Made by a program: the position numbers and the translations under genes
The notes under the pieces: model-generated
What the model was told of the DNA's origin: nothing
What the model saw: only the letters and a program-made list of their open reading frames with translations
The model's database searches: none
Shown: piece after piece, positions 1-11,907 of the stretch
Layout: each line of letters begins with the position of its first letter
How positions within the stretch are numbered: position 1 is the first letter of the stretch
Source: Scolanthus callimorphus
Taxonomy: Eukaryota; Cnidaria; Anthozoa; Actiniaria; Edwardsiidae
Assembly: GCA_033964015.1 (NCBI GenBank)
Contig: CM066916.1
Coordinates: 32,381,404-32,445,403, forward strand
Direction: 5' to 3'
DNA: 64,000 bases

Positions 1-700
1 TTTTGATAAGACTATCATCCCCCTGTTATAAAAAAAAGTTTAAAGAAATTTCCACGACAAGTTTTTGAGCTATCGTCATAAAAAGCCCCAAAATGAGACA
101 CCAAAGACTCTCAAATTATCACGAGCGGTGCGCACATTTTTGCACATTTTCAAGAGTAGCGTCAACACACATAGAAAATTGAACATTCCAATGTTCGTCC
201 TAGGTAGTGAAGCATCCAACAGTTCTGTTCAAACTTGCAAGCGAACTGGATTGCTTCATTAGTGAGCATTTTATCACAATTTTCTTGTTTCACGTATTCC
301 TTCACAAAATAGCCCTCAGGCACTAAAAATGGGGTATGTTTGCGGCATCACAGTTACTAAACGAGCATGGGCACCCCCTCTTTTTATTTCATATTTTCAT
401 TTCTTATATGCTAAATAGTAAATAGACAAATTAAGAAAAAAATTCTACGACAAGTTGTATTTCAGGGGAATTACCTTAAGTATTGATAACATTTTTCTGT
501 GTTTATAAAGAGTAATTGTTTTTTCCCTTTGTTGATAAATATTAGTCAGTTCTTCTTGTTCTCACTTTTTTTCAACATGATCTCGATCTTTTTCGATATT
601 TTCTCTCAGTATGATAAATAGTCCTGATAAATGTTCGTTTTTTTGTCATTATTATTATTATGATAATTCTCCTCCTATGAATTCCATATGGATTTATTAT
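1..700. other. No gene recognised
   Basis: AT-rich DNA with no coding pattern, splice-flanked exon or convincing inverted repeat that I can see. The first recognisable feature to the right is the LINE reverse-transcriptase fragment starting near 702. Confidence 0.5.
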
Positions 701-701
701 C

Positions 702-860
702 TGTGGAATTCCACAGGGAACAATATTAGGAACATTATTGTTTCTCGTATACATAAACGACCTCCCAAGCTGCCTTAGTTTTGCTAGTGTCCAAATGTAC
801 GCAGATGACACTAGCATTACTGTGGCTAGCCAATCAGGTCACGAAATTGAGGGCAGCCAC
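702..860 (+). pseudogene. LINE reverse-transcriptase fragment
   Basis: A short open stretch reads GIPQGTILGTLLFLVYINDL and, a little further on, MYADDTSI. These are the conserved GxPQG and catalytic YADD motifs of non-LTR (LINE) reverse transcriptases, where the two Asp residues bind the metal. No upstream fingers region, endonuclease or ORF1 is visible, and the RT pattern fades after about 860. It is a dead 5'- and 3'-truncated copy. Jockey/CR1-like clades fit, but the fragment is too short to choose one. Confidence 0.85.
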
Positions 861-1043
861 CTTCACCACTCGGATTGCAGGACTGAATTCCTGTTCTGTT
901 GTGACGTTATTTATTTAACGTCTCACGTGGGCTTTTATTGTAGCCGCCTTTCTATCACAAGCCCCTTTACCCCCCTGGGAATCACTAAAGTCCACACGGG
1001 CTATCTCGACTCTTGTGTTTGCCTTCATATCAGAGCAGGCTGC

Positions 1044-1279
1044 TGTTACACGACAAAAGTCCTGCAACTGGGGAAACTACAACAGGGTTGAACAGGGACA
1101 ACGAGTGGCTACTAGAGAAGTTTGATTTTACCTTTTTAATAGCTTGTTGATTGCACTCTAAATCATAACTTCAAAATCAAGCCCTTTTATACAACACTTA
1201 TTTTTAATTAAAGAAAGGAAAAGCAATACTCCTAAGAACCATCTGTCCGATACGTCCAAAACATGTCCACAAAAAGGCA
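1044..1279 (-). repeat. Putative 3' LTR
   Basis: Direct repeat of 5524-5760, with TG..CA ends and a sharp homology boundary on both sides. TATAAAAGGG on the minus strand marks a likely core promoter. Confidence 0.7.
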
Positions 1280-2678
1280 AATAATTAAAAAGAAAAAAAG
1301 AAATTATGTCCAAAAAAAGTGCGCAGTTAACAACGGTGCACATTGTCACGGCCTCATTGTCACGAATTTGCTGTTCGACATAGATTTCCTTAATCGAAAG
1401 CAGGCCACAGATTGTGACAAACGCTAACACATTGTCTCCTGGGGTAAGGATTCTTTTCCCCTCTATCTAACACAGAGATTGTGGCGTCAATGGCGCCGGA
1501 ACAAAACAAAAAGAATAGGGCAAATTCTGGGGAGCGTCGATATTAGTGTGATAACACTGCATGCAATTGATTTTCAAGGTATGGTGAGTTTTTGTTTCTA
1601 TCACCGTCGTCGGCACATTAAACCGGTATTCCGTGAATATTATTGCCAAAGTAAGGTGAAGGCACGGTATATCATGGGCGCCGTGCCATCCTGCGGGCTC
1701 TGAAATAGATCAATTAATGAATTAGAAATGAAACACCACATGCGGCATCACGCGTGGCTGATCTATCGTTGCTGATCTATAGTTGCTGTACAAGAGTAAA
1801 ACGAGAAATATATTTCAACAATTTTGTTTTGTGTTATTGTCGTTCGAGCGATGTACCCGAAAAAAAATTAACATGCCAATTTGTCGAAATTATCGTCGGT
1901 TAAGGTATCGGTCAGGGAAAAAAGACGTGCTTACGGAAAAAAATTCTCGTCGCTTCGCAATTTATGCTAATCAGTTATATATCGTTTTAAAGGTAACATA
2001 TTGTTCTATCTAATGTAGTTGTTCATTTTAGCAGAGTTTAGATCTTTCTTATATTTTAACGATTCCAAACTTTGTCGGATTTTAATCTTGGAGAAATGAA
2101 CTGCAAAACCGTGTGAGCGAATTTTGATATTTTGCATATTTACGAAAATATAAGGTCGCAAAATTGAAAAACGCATTTTTATCAATTTGCTGCCGCAAAA
2201 TTTATCATAAAAACTAAGTAAAAAATAAAAATTTCCTCACAGTTTTTGAGGTATATTTTATATTTTAAGCATAGTGGTTTCACCACCTTTAGGTTATTTC
2301 AGTTTGTGTAAATCACTCGCGTCAAAGAAAGAAAGAAAGAATGGTTCGAACATTTTCATACTTGCCTTCGGAAACGTGTATTTACCTTAACAACGGCTAC
2401 GTAAGTAACCGCAGTGGCAACTAGTCATATATAAATATGATTATTATTATTATAAGTATTATTTATATTTTTATGTGTTTCGTTTTTTTGGTAATTTAAT
2501 TTTATTTATATATATTTTTTGTAGGTATTGAAAACGCAATTATTATTTTTCGTGATATTTGAATCTGATCTATTCTGCTCATTCATATATAATGCGTCCT
2601 TCATATCGGTATATATTTATTTTTGTGTTTTTGGGAAATATATAAAAATTTTTTAATTATTATTATAGATTATTATTA

Positions 2679-3225
2679 TTATAGAAGCTTCATGTTGGCT
2701 TCACGTAGCCTATCATAAACGAGGCGCAAATTGTCCAAATGCTCTTGAAACGTCTTAGAGAAAGCTATAACGTCATCTAAGTAAATCAAGCATACCTTCC
2801 ATGTCAACCCTCGGAGGACACAATCCATGAGCCTCTCAAAAGTACTTGGGGCATCATTTAAACCGAAAGGCATGACCTTGAACTGATATAGAGCGTTATG
2901 CGCAACAAAAGCGGTTTTGTCTTTTGACTCTTCTGCCATTTCAACTTGCCAATAACCTTCCATAAGGTCCAGAGTAGAAAAGTACTTAGTATCATGCAAC
3001 GAATCAAGGATATCCCCAATATGAGGTAAAGGGAATGAGTCTTTCCTGGTGACGTCATTAACTTTCCTGTAATCGATACAGAATCGGATACTGCCGTCCT
3101 TTTTCCGAACAAGCACAGCTGGAAACGCCCACGGGCTGGTCGAAGGTTCAATTACCCCCTGGTCAAGCATTTCACTGACAAGGGTATCGATCTTTTCTCT
3201 TTGCTGAGAGGATACCCTATACGGA
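2679..3225 (-). pseudogene. Ty3/gypsy reverse transcriptase, 3' part
   Basis: An open minus-strand frame covers the fingers and palm of a gypsy RT: SPWAFPAVLVRKKDGSIRF, then FSTLDLMEGYWQVEM, MPFGLNDAPSTFERLMD and the catalytic LIYLDDVI. The family normally has a Phe-Gly-Leu-x-Asn-Ala-Pro motif and YxDD, and both are intact here. The frame begins just left of a 678-bp insertion and stops abruptly at 2679 in AT-rich DNA, before the connection and RNase H regions. The upstream end of RT lies beyond the insertion, near 3904-4075. Confidence 0.93.
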
Positions 3226-3903
3226 CCATCGGGAAGAATCCCATTGTGTTTGACGTCTCTCTTTTGTGTGCGTTAATCAGATGCAAAAATCAAGAAAAAT
3301 CATGTCATGCTCCGCCGAGTTTTGAACGAACTATAAAATGTGCGAGAATTCTTTTGTTCATGTGCTCTCGTGGATAACTCGGCTGAGCGCGATTATTTAA
3401 ATCACCTTGTTGAGTTGGTGTAGAGAGTTTTACGGCGGGTTAAATTTAAAGTAGAAAATGCGACCACTTTAAAGAGTTGTTTATCCCTGAAACTTGCAAG
3501 GCATATGTGTTCTTATAACGTGGTTCAGTATGCTGGAACCTGTCGAATTGTTGTAAGTAGTTTTTCCTTCCAAAACTCTCGAACTTCTAGACGAACTTGA
3601 AATGCCATATAAAATCAGATGAAAATTGGCCTGTGAATACCTTCAAAATGCGACCACTTCTGAAGCGCGGATATTATATTTCTTTAGAGGTTTGCCTTTG
3701 TGTGTTCCTTAAACTAGCTACCTAGATATGTCGAATTCTTACAAGGGCTCCTCATTTCTCGAAACTTGATAAATGTAGAGGCTAGTTTGCGTGATTTGGC
3801 CGATTTCTTTGTAATATGGTCTGTATAATGAATCAAATTTGAATTTTACCGCCGCGTAATGAGATGCAAGTTAAGCTCAATGACGCGCGATTCTTCCCGA
3901 TGG
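3226..3903. mobile_element. 678-bp element with 15-bp inverted ends inserted in gypsy pol
   Basis: The ends read CCATCGGGAAGAATC and its exact reverse complement. The insertion splits the pol motif normally written APIRLP-PYRV: the left half of the protein (HFIDTSDHAPIRLP) lies just right of the element on the minus strand and PYRVSSQQREKID lies just left of it. The element has two imperfect internal copies (around 3449 and 3647, each starting AAATGCGACCACTT). It has no coding potential that I recognise. A target duplication is not clear. Confidence 0.6.
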
Positions 3904-4547
3904 CAATCTAATAGGGGCATGATCACTCGTATCAATGAAGTGCCTGACCTTAGAGGTGCGCCCAAGCTCCTTAGTGCTGAGCGCAAAAAATGTCACTGTA
4001 TTCGTTAAGAACTGCTCGCAGTTGTACCTGCTGATCCGCACCCAAGGTCATTTGCAAGGACATGCCCCCCTCCGAGAGAGTACTTAGTCGCTAATTGGGG
4101 TCACGGTCACGGACATCGGGGAAATAACACACTTCGCGGCTACGGTAATTTGGGCGGGATCGAGGGTTTCAGGCTCAGATTCTACACCTTTTAAGTCTAA
4201 TGTGCCCGCCCCTATGTCGATTACTGCATTAGATTCTCTCAAAACATCTCTGCCCAGAACGACATCATACCCCACATCATCAATCACGTGCGCCTTGCGG
4301 TGATACTGCTGGTTGCCAGTGGTTACGGGCAGTGTGACCCAACCTTTAGCCGGAAGGTTTTCCCCACTAACAGTACTAACGGAATTAATTTCACTAGGGT
4401 GTACGAGCAATTTCTCAAGCTGGGATCCCTTATTAAGGTAGTGAAAATTATTACTGAAATGGCTGCACCCGTGTCAATCAGAAATTTTGCATCTTTCCGA
4501 AGAATCTTTCCTTCGATCAGTAATTCCCTTGGTACGTCGGCGTCCAT
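3904..4547 (-). pseudogene. Gypsy retropepsin and RT N-terminus remnant
   Basis: On the minus strand, 4547-4400 encodes an aspartic-protease start with the active-site motif LIDTGAAISVI. A second frame, 4410-4084, continues with YDVVLGRDVL, the usual second conserved block of retropepsins, so a frameshift separates them. Further left, 4075-3904 holds degraded linker sequence ending in VRHFIDTSDHAPIRLP, the entry to RT. Proteases of this family process Gag-Pol polyprotein as dimers. This copy cannot be functional. Confidence 0.85.
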
Positions 4548-4804
4548 TTTTGGTTTATTTTGAATTTTATCCGGGTTGACGTTTATTGTTTGGTTTCTTT
4601 AGTTTGCAGATATTCTTGGATTTGGTTGGACTGCTCGCGACTCGGCAACGCTCTGAAACAACAACAACAATACAAGAATGTTAGACTACAATGAAGACTA
4701 TGTACTTCCCTATGCTATTGCATGGCAACGCTCTGTAGCTCTGCAGCGCCCCTTGCACTTGAATGATCGTCTACTTTTGCGGTACACTCTAGTTTTCCAC
4801 TAGG

Positions 4805-5462
4805 TTAACGGTGCCTGCGGTTCGGCAGCGCCCTTTGCGTCAAATTTGGTGGCGGTGCGCTCTGGCTCTCCGCTCAATTCTGCTCGGTTGGTGGTGGCTT
4901 CAGTTCGGCAACGCCCTTCTTCGTCTATTTGGGTGGCGGTGCGCTCTGGCTCTCCGCTCGATTCAGTTCTGTTAACGGTGCCGTTCGTTCGGCAGCGCCC
5001 TTTTTCGTCTATTTGGGTGGCGGTGCGCTCTGGCTCTCCATTCAGTTCCGTTCGGTTGGCGGTGCCTTCGGTTTGGCAGCGTCCTTTCTCGTCTATTTGG
5101 TTGGCGGTGCGCTCTGACTCTCCGCTCGGTTCTGTTTGGTTGGCGGTGCCTTCGGTTTGGCAGCGTCCTTTCTCGTCTATTTGGTTGGCGGTGCGCTCTG
5201 GCTCTCCATTCAGTTCCGTTCGGTTGGCGGTGCCTTCGGTTTGGCAGCGTCCTTTCTCGTCTATTTGGTTGGCGGTGCGCTCTGACTCTCCGCTCGGTTC
5301 TGTTTGGTTGGCGGTGCCTTCGGTTTGGCAGCGTCCTTTCTCGTCTATTTGGTTGGCGGTGCGCTCTGACTCTCCGCTCGGTTCTGTTTGGTTGGCGGTG
5401 CCTTCGGTTTGGCAACGCCCTTTTTCGTCAACTTTGGTGGCGGTGCGCTCTGGCTTTTTGCT
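4805..5462. repeat. 84-bp minisatellite, about 7.5 copies
   Basis: GGTGGCGGTGCGCTCTGGCT recurs at 4848, 4932, 5016 and onward every 84 bp. Because 84 is a multiple of 3 and the unit lacks stops, it yields long open frames on both strands: a 28-residue repeat (VAVRSGSP.. on the plus strand) and a very Arg-rich one (MPNRRHRQPNR.. on the minus strand). It lies directly inside the 5' LTR, in the leader/gag position of the gypsy element. Copies differ by a few percent. It is not evidence of a host gene. Confidence 0.92.
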
Positions 5463-5523
5463 CGGCTCCGTTCTGGACGGTAGCTTCTCTAGAATTGGTC
5501 CCTGCCCGGGTCCTCCGCCAATC

Positions 5524-5760
5524 TGTTACACGACGACATTTCTGTAATAGCGGGGAACTACAACAAGTAACGAACAGGGACAACGAGTGGCTACTAGACA
5601 ATTTTGACTTTACCTTTTTATAGCTTGTTGATTCCACTCTAAATCACAACTTGAAAATCAAGCCCTTTTATACAACACTTGTTTTTAATTAAAGAAAGGA
5701 AAAGCAATACTCCTAAAAACCATCTGTCCGATACGTCCAAAACATGTCCACAAAAAGGCA
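5524..5760 (-). repeat. Putative 5' LTR
   Basis: Mate of 1044-1279 in the same orientation. On the minus strand it runs from TGCCTTTTTG to CGTGTAACA and contains TATAAAAGGG near 5672-5663. Confidence 0.7.
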
Positions 5761-5761
5761 A

Positions 5762-6960
5762 TTAAATATTTATTTATCAATGCTAATGAAAATAATTATT
5801 TATTCATCAAAAGAAGCAAAACAGCTGCTAATTACATGCGTTTGAACTTCATAAGCAAAACTTTCATTTGTTACTTTTATAAAGACTTTTCGATGGGACA
5901 GATCGCATAACAAGTTGTAAAAGTACGATATTGCGTTTCCTTTCCTAAAAATCATTTTGTTACAATAAATGTCTTCTTTGCTTCTTATACAATATTGATC
6001 AGCCTAACATTGGCGATTGTTTGTACGCGATGACAACGCGTGATTTTCGCTCCGGGAAGAAGGGATGACAACGCCCGATTTTTTTGTACGGCGTCCTCTC
6101 GCCGATGGGGTTTATTTCGCTTCGTGTAAATGAATCAAGATGGCACTCCGGCTATCGTCCTGTTCGACTGGATCACAGTAGCTCTCTCTGGCTCTCCAGT
6201 CGATTCGTCTTTACGCGATAGCTGTTTCTCTGGCTCCCCGCTCGGGCTGCGGTAGCACTCTCTGGCTCATAAATCTACCCATAAATTTCGGGAAAACACT
6301 GTAGACTTGGCAATTCAAAGCTTGATTTTGAACTGACACGGTGGCGAAGGGATTTCATCTAAATATTACTCGAGTTTTCCTAAGTTAGAAATTAATTACT
6401 TGATTTAAAAAATATATGTTGGCTAAAAATAGCCAACCCCCCCCCCCCCCCCTACCGAGTGTTTATACAGGGTTTTTATACAGTTTCTACTATTTCAATT
6501 AAGAGTTAGAATATGCAATACTATAATAAGAATTTGTCCAACATGACAAGATAAAATATTTTACCCGCGCTGCGAAAGGAGTTTTCGCTCTTTGGTCACC
6601 AACTAGCCTGCGAACAGGCTCTCCTGTGTTGTTATTCGGAGTTTTTTTGTTTCTAGTTCAGGAACCCTGTGGCGCGCGGTCGGTAGCCCCCCGAGAATTC
6701 GCAAACAAGCTACCCCAAATCGCAACAGAATTCGCAAACAAGCTACCCAAACTTCGCCACGCCAGCTATCACAAGCGGATTTCTCCTAGCCCCTTAGAAC
6801 TCTAACTAGCGCCTGTGTGCGGGCTAGTCACCAACCAAAAAACAAAAACAAATACTCAGTAGTGTAGTAGAGCACGCATGACTGTGGTCACCACAGCTAT
6901 GAGGACTGGGTGCAACTCCCAGCTGGGTAGAATATGGCCTGATTTTGTGTTGGTGACCAA
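5762..6960. other. No gene recognised; C-tract
   Basis: Low-information DNA with a run of about 20 C at 6437-6453 and short local repeats (TGACAACGC around 6030 and 6066). From 6870 to 6960 there is a tRNA-like piece (GTAGTAGAGCACGC then GGGTGCAACTCCC) that could be the head of a degraded tRNA-derived SINE, but I cannot fold a full tRNA. Confidence 0.4.
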
Positions 6961-6963
6961 CAT

Positions 6964-7412
6964 CTGTCGGGAATAAAAAAGGGAAACCGCGACGACCCTT
7001 CTAACTATCTCCCGGTCTCACTAACCTGTATTTACAGCAAAGTGTTCGTTCGTCATCTCCATTGACTACTTACGTGTGAATGACATTATGACCAGCTTAC
7101 AGCATGGTTTCCGCTCGCTCCTGTCTCCTTGTGAAACCCAAGTCGCGCTAGCCACGAACGATTGGGCACTTCCTTCAACGACCACGCGGCAACGGACGTT
7201 CTCCTCCTGGTCAGCAAAGCTTTTGATAAAGTTTCCCATCCAAAACTGATCCACAAGGTGCAACACTGTGGCATCTCTGGAAAACCCTTCGCTGGTTGAG
7301 CTCGTTCCTCAACAACCGCTCCAAGTTTGTCGTAGTGGACGGTAATCATTTCCTAGTAGGACGCCAGTCATCTCGGGAGTTCCCCAGGCACCGTGCTAGG
7401 TCCATGTCGCTT
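6964..7412 (+). pseudogene. LINE reverse-transcriptase fragment, frameshifted
   Basis: Translating the plus strand across several frames gives recognisable LINE RT blocks in the correct order: NYLPVSLTCICSKVF, then LQHGF, VSKAFDKVSHPKLIHKVQHC, then WLSSFLNNRSKFVVVDG and, near 7378-7405, GVPQ followed by TVLG in a shifted frame. At least three frame changes are needed, so it is a dead copy. The motif pattern (QHGFR, SKAFDKV, GVPQGTVLGP) matches jockey/CR1/L2-type elements. It represents an earlier part of the RT than the fragment at 702-860. Confidence 0.85.
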
Positions 7413-7419
7413 CTTTTAA

Positions 7420-10400
7420 GCTAACTTAAGCGAACTTTATTTAAGTATTTAGTTATCAAATGTCCGTTCCATTATAATAATTATCCATATTATTATCCAC
7501 TAAGTCAAGTAATAATTCGCCTTCCTTTGCCTCCACTATTTCCCTTTCTTCGCATATCCACGAGTTTATCACAAGCAGCAACAGCCAAATATTTTGTGCT
7601 GGGAAGCCTGTGGTATAATCAAAATGGCGCCTTCCACGTTCCACTCGACTGGGAGTCGACTCGACCTTCTTCTCGATTCAAACAGAAAATGCGTTGATTT
7701 ATGAGCACAGGACGACTAGTACTCAACAGGTAAGATACAATTCTCTTTATTTATTACGTTCGTTTGCAGATTTAAGCTCGCTTACGTGAATTACGCCAGA
7801 ATGAAAATACGCCAAAATGGTGGAGCGTTGGGATCAAGATAAGATCATTGGTCGCGTTTAGTCCTCGTTTAGAACGCACGCTAGTCACTGTACTTAAACC
7901 CGCTCAGGTCAGTAGACGGTCCATACAAACAACTAGAGCCAATTTAATTATTTTCACGACTGTAGTAAAACCTACGCAAAGTAAAACGCCAGTTCTGAAC
8001 ATACTTAAAACGATAGTTTATAGGAGTAAACCCATCTGAAATACACTCTATTGTGTAACTTACATGTAACGGCCACATAAGCTAAAATGGCATTACTACT
8101 GTATCTGGAAATCACAGTTTATCCACACAGCATTGAATCACAATCATATTTTCATCAAAACATCCACTGATACATGTATCACTGCTAGTTATGTTTCTCA
8201 TGCTTTGGTCTGCACTATGGTTCTGTGCTTATGCATTCCAGTGTAAACCACACAAGGGAAATAAGCTTGAGTTTGATAACCTTGTAGGGGTAGTGATGGG
8301 TACCTTAAAATTTCGAAAGTCTCGCTAAAATATTGCAAAATCTTGGAGTCTCGGCGTTTTTTTTGCACGTCTCGGAGTCTCGTTTTTCTTGCAATTTTCG
8401 CTGTCTTGGAGTCTCAGATTTTTTCTAACACAGTCTCGGAGTCTCAAATTTTTATTTTATCATTCTGACTTCTAAGCAAAGCCTGATACTGTCAGATGCA
8501 GGGACGTCAACCCCAGGACTCACAAAATTTGGAGACTGCCTTGAAATGGCGAAATTCCGTGCAATTCTCCCTGGAGAAATACAGTAAATGTATGTATGGC
8601 AGTCGTCTTGAACATTTCCCGGGAGATGAAGCGTAAAGGCTCGGACTCGGATTCTGAAATTTGTCAAAAGTATTGGGCTCGGATTCTGAAGTGCGGGTCT
8701 CGGCGTCTCGGCAAGTCTCAGATTTACCCATCGCTACCCCTCCTTGTGTTTGTGTCTGTGATTGCACACATGTGTAAACCAGCCCTAAGAAGTGAAGCGA
8801 ACAAAGAGTGCATAAAATGTTAGAAGTGGACCAACAGGGCCCAATATAGGGCCCGACATTGCGACCATATGGTCGCAAATAGTGACTAAATTTAGGGGCT
8901 TGGTGACCACAATAGACCTCTTTCCCTTGGGCATAATGTTGTCCCATTTCAGATCACATGGCATTCCCATGAGTAGTCTTTCTTTGTTTTTCTGCTACGT
9001 CGCACCAAATGATATATGAATATGTAAGCATTCCAAACGTCAACCGGGCCATTTTGTAGGAAGTTAGCCAATCAGAAAGCAAGTACAGAATAAAGGATCT
9101 TGACTTTCTTGAGATCTCAGGCATCGAAATATTCACTTTTCTCTAAAAAATGGGAAAATTAGGAGCAGAAAAACACTTATAATAATTACTCATCAACACA
9201 GTTGGGCGCTCTAAGTGGTTTGAATCTTTGAATGTCAAACTTTTTCCGGGATGGCCCGGTTGACATAGTCGCACAGTAAATGAACAAGACATGATTTGAA
9301 ATGGGACAACATATACATCCAAGGTAAAGAAGTCTATTGTATAACCCATTTTCAGATTTCAGTAAGAAACAAACAATCCACTTTTAGATTCCAAATCTGG
9401 ATTGAGATTTTTTCCAAAGAAACACACTCTTATTGGCAACCATATGGTAGTAATGTCAGACCATGAACCTCCACATTAGACACTAAACCTCCAATGTTTT
9501 AACATTGTTTTAACATTTAAAAATTGCAAATGAATGCAAAAAAAAAAATTGCACCATTTATTGGTTTTCAGGTTGTTTATAATGATTTAAATAATAATCA
9601 TAATATTCACATGATAAAAATGTGTATCTAGCATTACACACTATTAAAAATTTACTTTGCATTGTCATTTTTTGTTTAGTTTTGCAGAACAAAAGCTAAT
9701 CCCTACTAGCTGCTGCAGGAACCACCTAATGGTTCTTTGAGGGTTCAGGAATTCAAGTTTGGTACCAAAGTCAAATAGGATGTGACCAACATGTGATAGA
9801 ACAAGGTTAGAGAGATGATAACTGAAACTGATTTTCTGGGTTGCATACCATTTGTCAAGAAAAGCCAACTGGTTCGATTGTGCATCCACTGGTACAAAAC
9901 ATTCCATTTGATTACCATTCATGTTTTGTACAAGTTTATGCATGCTAACATGCTATACAAAACGTTTTGAGAACATAGGTTACGCCCTCAGTGTGGATTT
10001 TGTTTTCTGTCAGTGGGCAGACATTGTCTTTGGGTTATAGTGTCTTTCAGTGAGTGCTATGACAGGCATAAAATGCATCAAAATCAGCTTTGTTGTTACT
10101 GCATTAAGAGATCGCTCCTGATTCTTCTTTTAAGAAAAAGTTAAGAAAATTTTGTAAGGTAGTACTGATGTCTTTATATCCTTGGATAAAATTGAACAAT
10201 CTTTTGGGCCATGCAGCACAAAAAGAGTCTGGACTATGAACAGCTCATGAAACCATTGTTGCATATGCTGTAGTACCGGTATGATGCAGCTCAATGTTTC
10301 TAGTTTTAAGACAGATTATTTTAGTGATCTGAGCAGCGTGTGGCCAAAAATCAGGTTCCTAGAAAGTACAAAACGTATTGGCTTTACACATTATTAGCAT

Positions 10401-11029
10401 CTTTTGAAAGGTTTGCATGCAAGAAGTAACTCGAGCTAGTTCCATCAAGAAATCTTGAAGGGAACCTATGAAAATACATTTCAAAGTTTATATTACAAAG
10501 GTATAGGGATTTGGAAGGAATTGCGGTTGACATGGAGTTTTTCTATTATTATACCCTTTGAAATTTAATAATTTCTCCGCTTTCCATGTGAAATTCATAG
10601 CGGAACTAACCCAGGTTATTCCTTATATGCAGTTCTTCCAAAGCAAATCAAAATCAAGCCAAGGGGTTCTAAAGTTAATTGAGTAACTGGATTTTTTGAC
10701 CACTTTTTGACAAAATTGCTCGAAATTCTGGCAAAATCTGTCTTAATTATTTTCTTCACCTTTCAAACTGAAACTGAAAGCTATTTGAGGCAAGAACGTT
10801 TTAATCATTACACAACTTTTTTTCAGTTTTGTATTATAAGTACTTATACTATTAAATTAATTAGTTGGTGATTACTATGTAGTTGAAAGCTGCAGGGTAT
10901 AGTTCAACCATGCTTATTTTGATGCATTTTATGGCCACTGTTTAGTAGCCTGCATAGCAAGCATTCCTGTGCTGTTTTGGTCTTGGGGAGTGGAAAAATT
11001 AGCACAACCAAAAACGTGATCATCTAATA
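7420..11029. other. No gene recognised
   Basis: AT-rich and repeat-derived sequence. Around 8330-8710 the phrase TCTTGGAGTCTCGG and close variants recur several times, giving a locally repetitive patch. Near 8583-8640 there is a dispersed segment also found near 51345-51430. I see no exon with splice sites and a plausible protein. Confidence 0.45.
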
Positions 11030-11396
11030 GGCCATTTGCACCAACCGGGTCACATGACTCAAATCCAATACATTCTGAGTAAAATCGTGAAAGTTCAAGT
11101 CCCTGCAATTTGCTCCAGGTTAGAGATGTTATGCTGAAACTTCAGTTTCTGACTAATATCAATTAGTTCTTTCTAATGTCAATTGGGCAGTCGCCAAAAT
11201 TTTTTCGCACCTACCCTTTTGCGAACCCCATTTACAGCTGCCCACCCTGGAATTAGAACCAACCACCCTGGGATTCCAGTGATTTTCTCATGACCACTCT
11301 GGAAATTACACCCAGGAAATCCAAAGGTCCTCAACAAGGGGGGGGGGGGGGAGGGGGGGCAGCTGGGGTTGCATGACCCACTTAGTGCAAGTGGCC
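11030..11396. mobile_element. MITE with TA target duplication (GGCC..TTGCAC family)
   Basis: The left end reads GGCCATTTGCACCAACCGGG and the right end TTAGTGCAAGTGGCC; each is flanked by TA. It includes a G-rich run at 11340-11359. The copy at 42428-42797 has the closely related ends GGCCTTTTGCACT.. and ..AGTGCAAAAGGCC, also with TA. TA duplications point to the Tc1/mariner superfamily as the source of transposase. Confidence 0.65.
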
Positions 11397-11907
11397 TATT
11401 GTAGCCCTCATCACATCCTTTGGGTTTCATTGGTCTGGAATTCCACAGGAATATGGGTTTAACCTGGTGTAAGAACCATTCCCAGAGGACACCTTTGTGT
11501 TCAGTTCTTATTTCATCATTATTCGTTCTACCAAACAAAAATCGTTGTGATGCAACTCAAGAACAATACACAACATGAGATGGAGCCAGGAATACTTGCT
11601 TGCAGGCTATTACAACAGACTTCACAGGAGTATGGAGATACTGTATAAAATGAAAAAAATGTTCCAGCACTTAAAATGAAATTAAGAAGTACTGGCCCTT
11701 TGCAATTTGCCTGTCACATGGTTGTGGAGAGCAAAAAATTGAAACATAGTGAATGTCTGTTCTTTTATCAGCAGTATTAACTGCTTGGTTTTGTGCTCTA
11801 AAAGTGCTCTTGATGCCTTGGAGAGAAGACAAATCATCAGTCATTTATACAGCATCTTCATGCTACAGCTGTATGGAGCCCTGTGAACTATTGCTAATAA
11901 TTGTTAA

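Larger units (their letters stand above)
1044..5760 (-). mobile_element. Degenerate Ty3/gypsy LTR retrotransposon
   Basis: Two direct repeats of about 236 bp (1044-1279 and 5524-5760, roughly 90 percent identical by eye) bracket minus-strand protease and reverse-transcriptase remnants. On the minus strand each repeat starts TG, ends CA and contains TATAAAAGGG, as expected for LTRs with a promoter. The order on the minus strand is 5' LTR, an 84-bp minisatellite in the leader/gag position, protease (4547-4084), RT (about 3990-2679, split by an insertion), then AT-rich DNA and the 3' LTR. RNase H and integrase are not recognisable, so the internal region is truncated beyond RT. I see no target-site duplication outside the two repeats, so the pair may have been rearranged. 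On the minus strand a possible primer-binding site begins TGG at 5520, three bases inside the 5' LTR; the matching tRNA is not known. Confidence 0.72.

Noticed and set aside
738..1091. 117-codon frame as a complete gene
   Set aside because: Only the first ~40 codons are reverse transcriptase; the rest runs into the LTR-like repeat.
4846..5547. 233-codon plus-strand repeat protein
   Set aside because: Translation of the 84-bp minisatellite; the opposite strand is equally open and the retroelement reads the other way.
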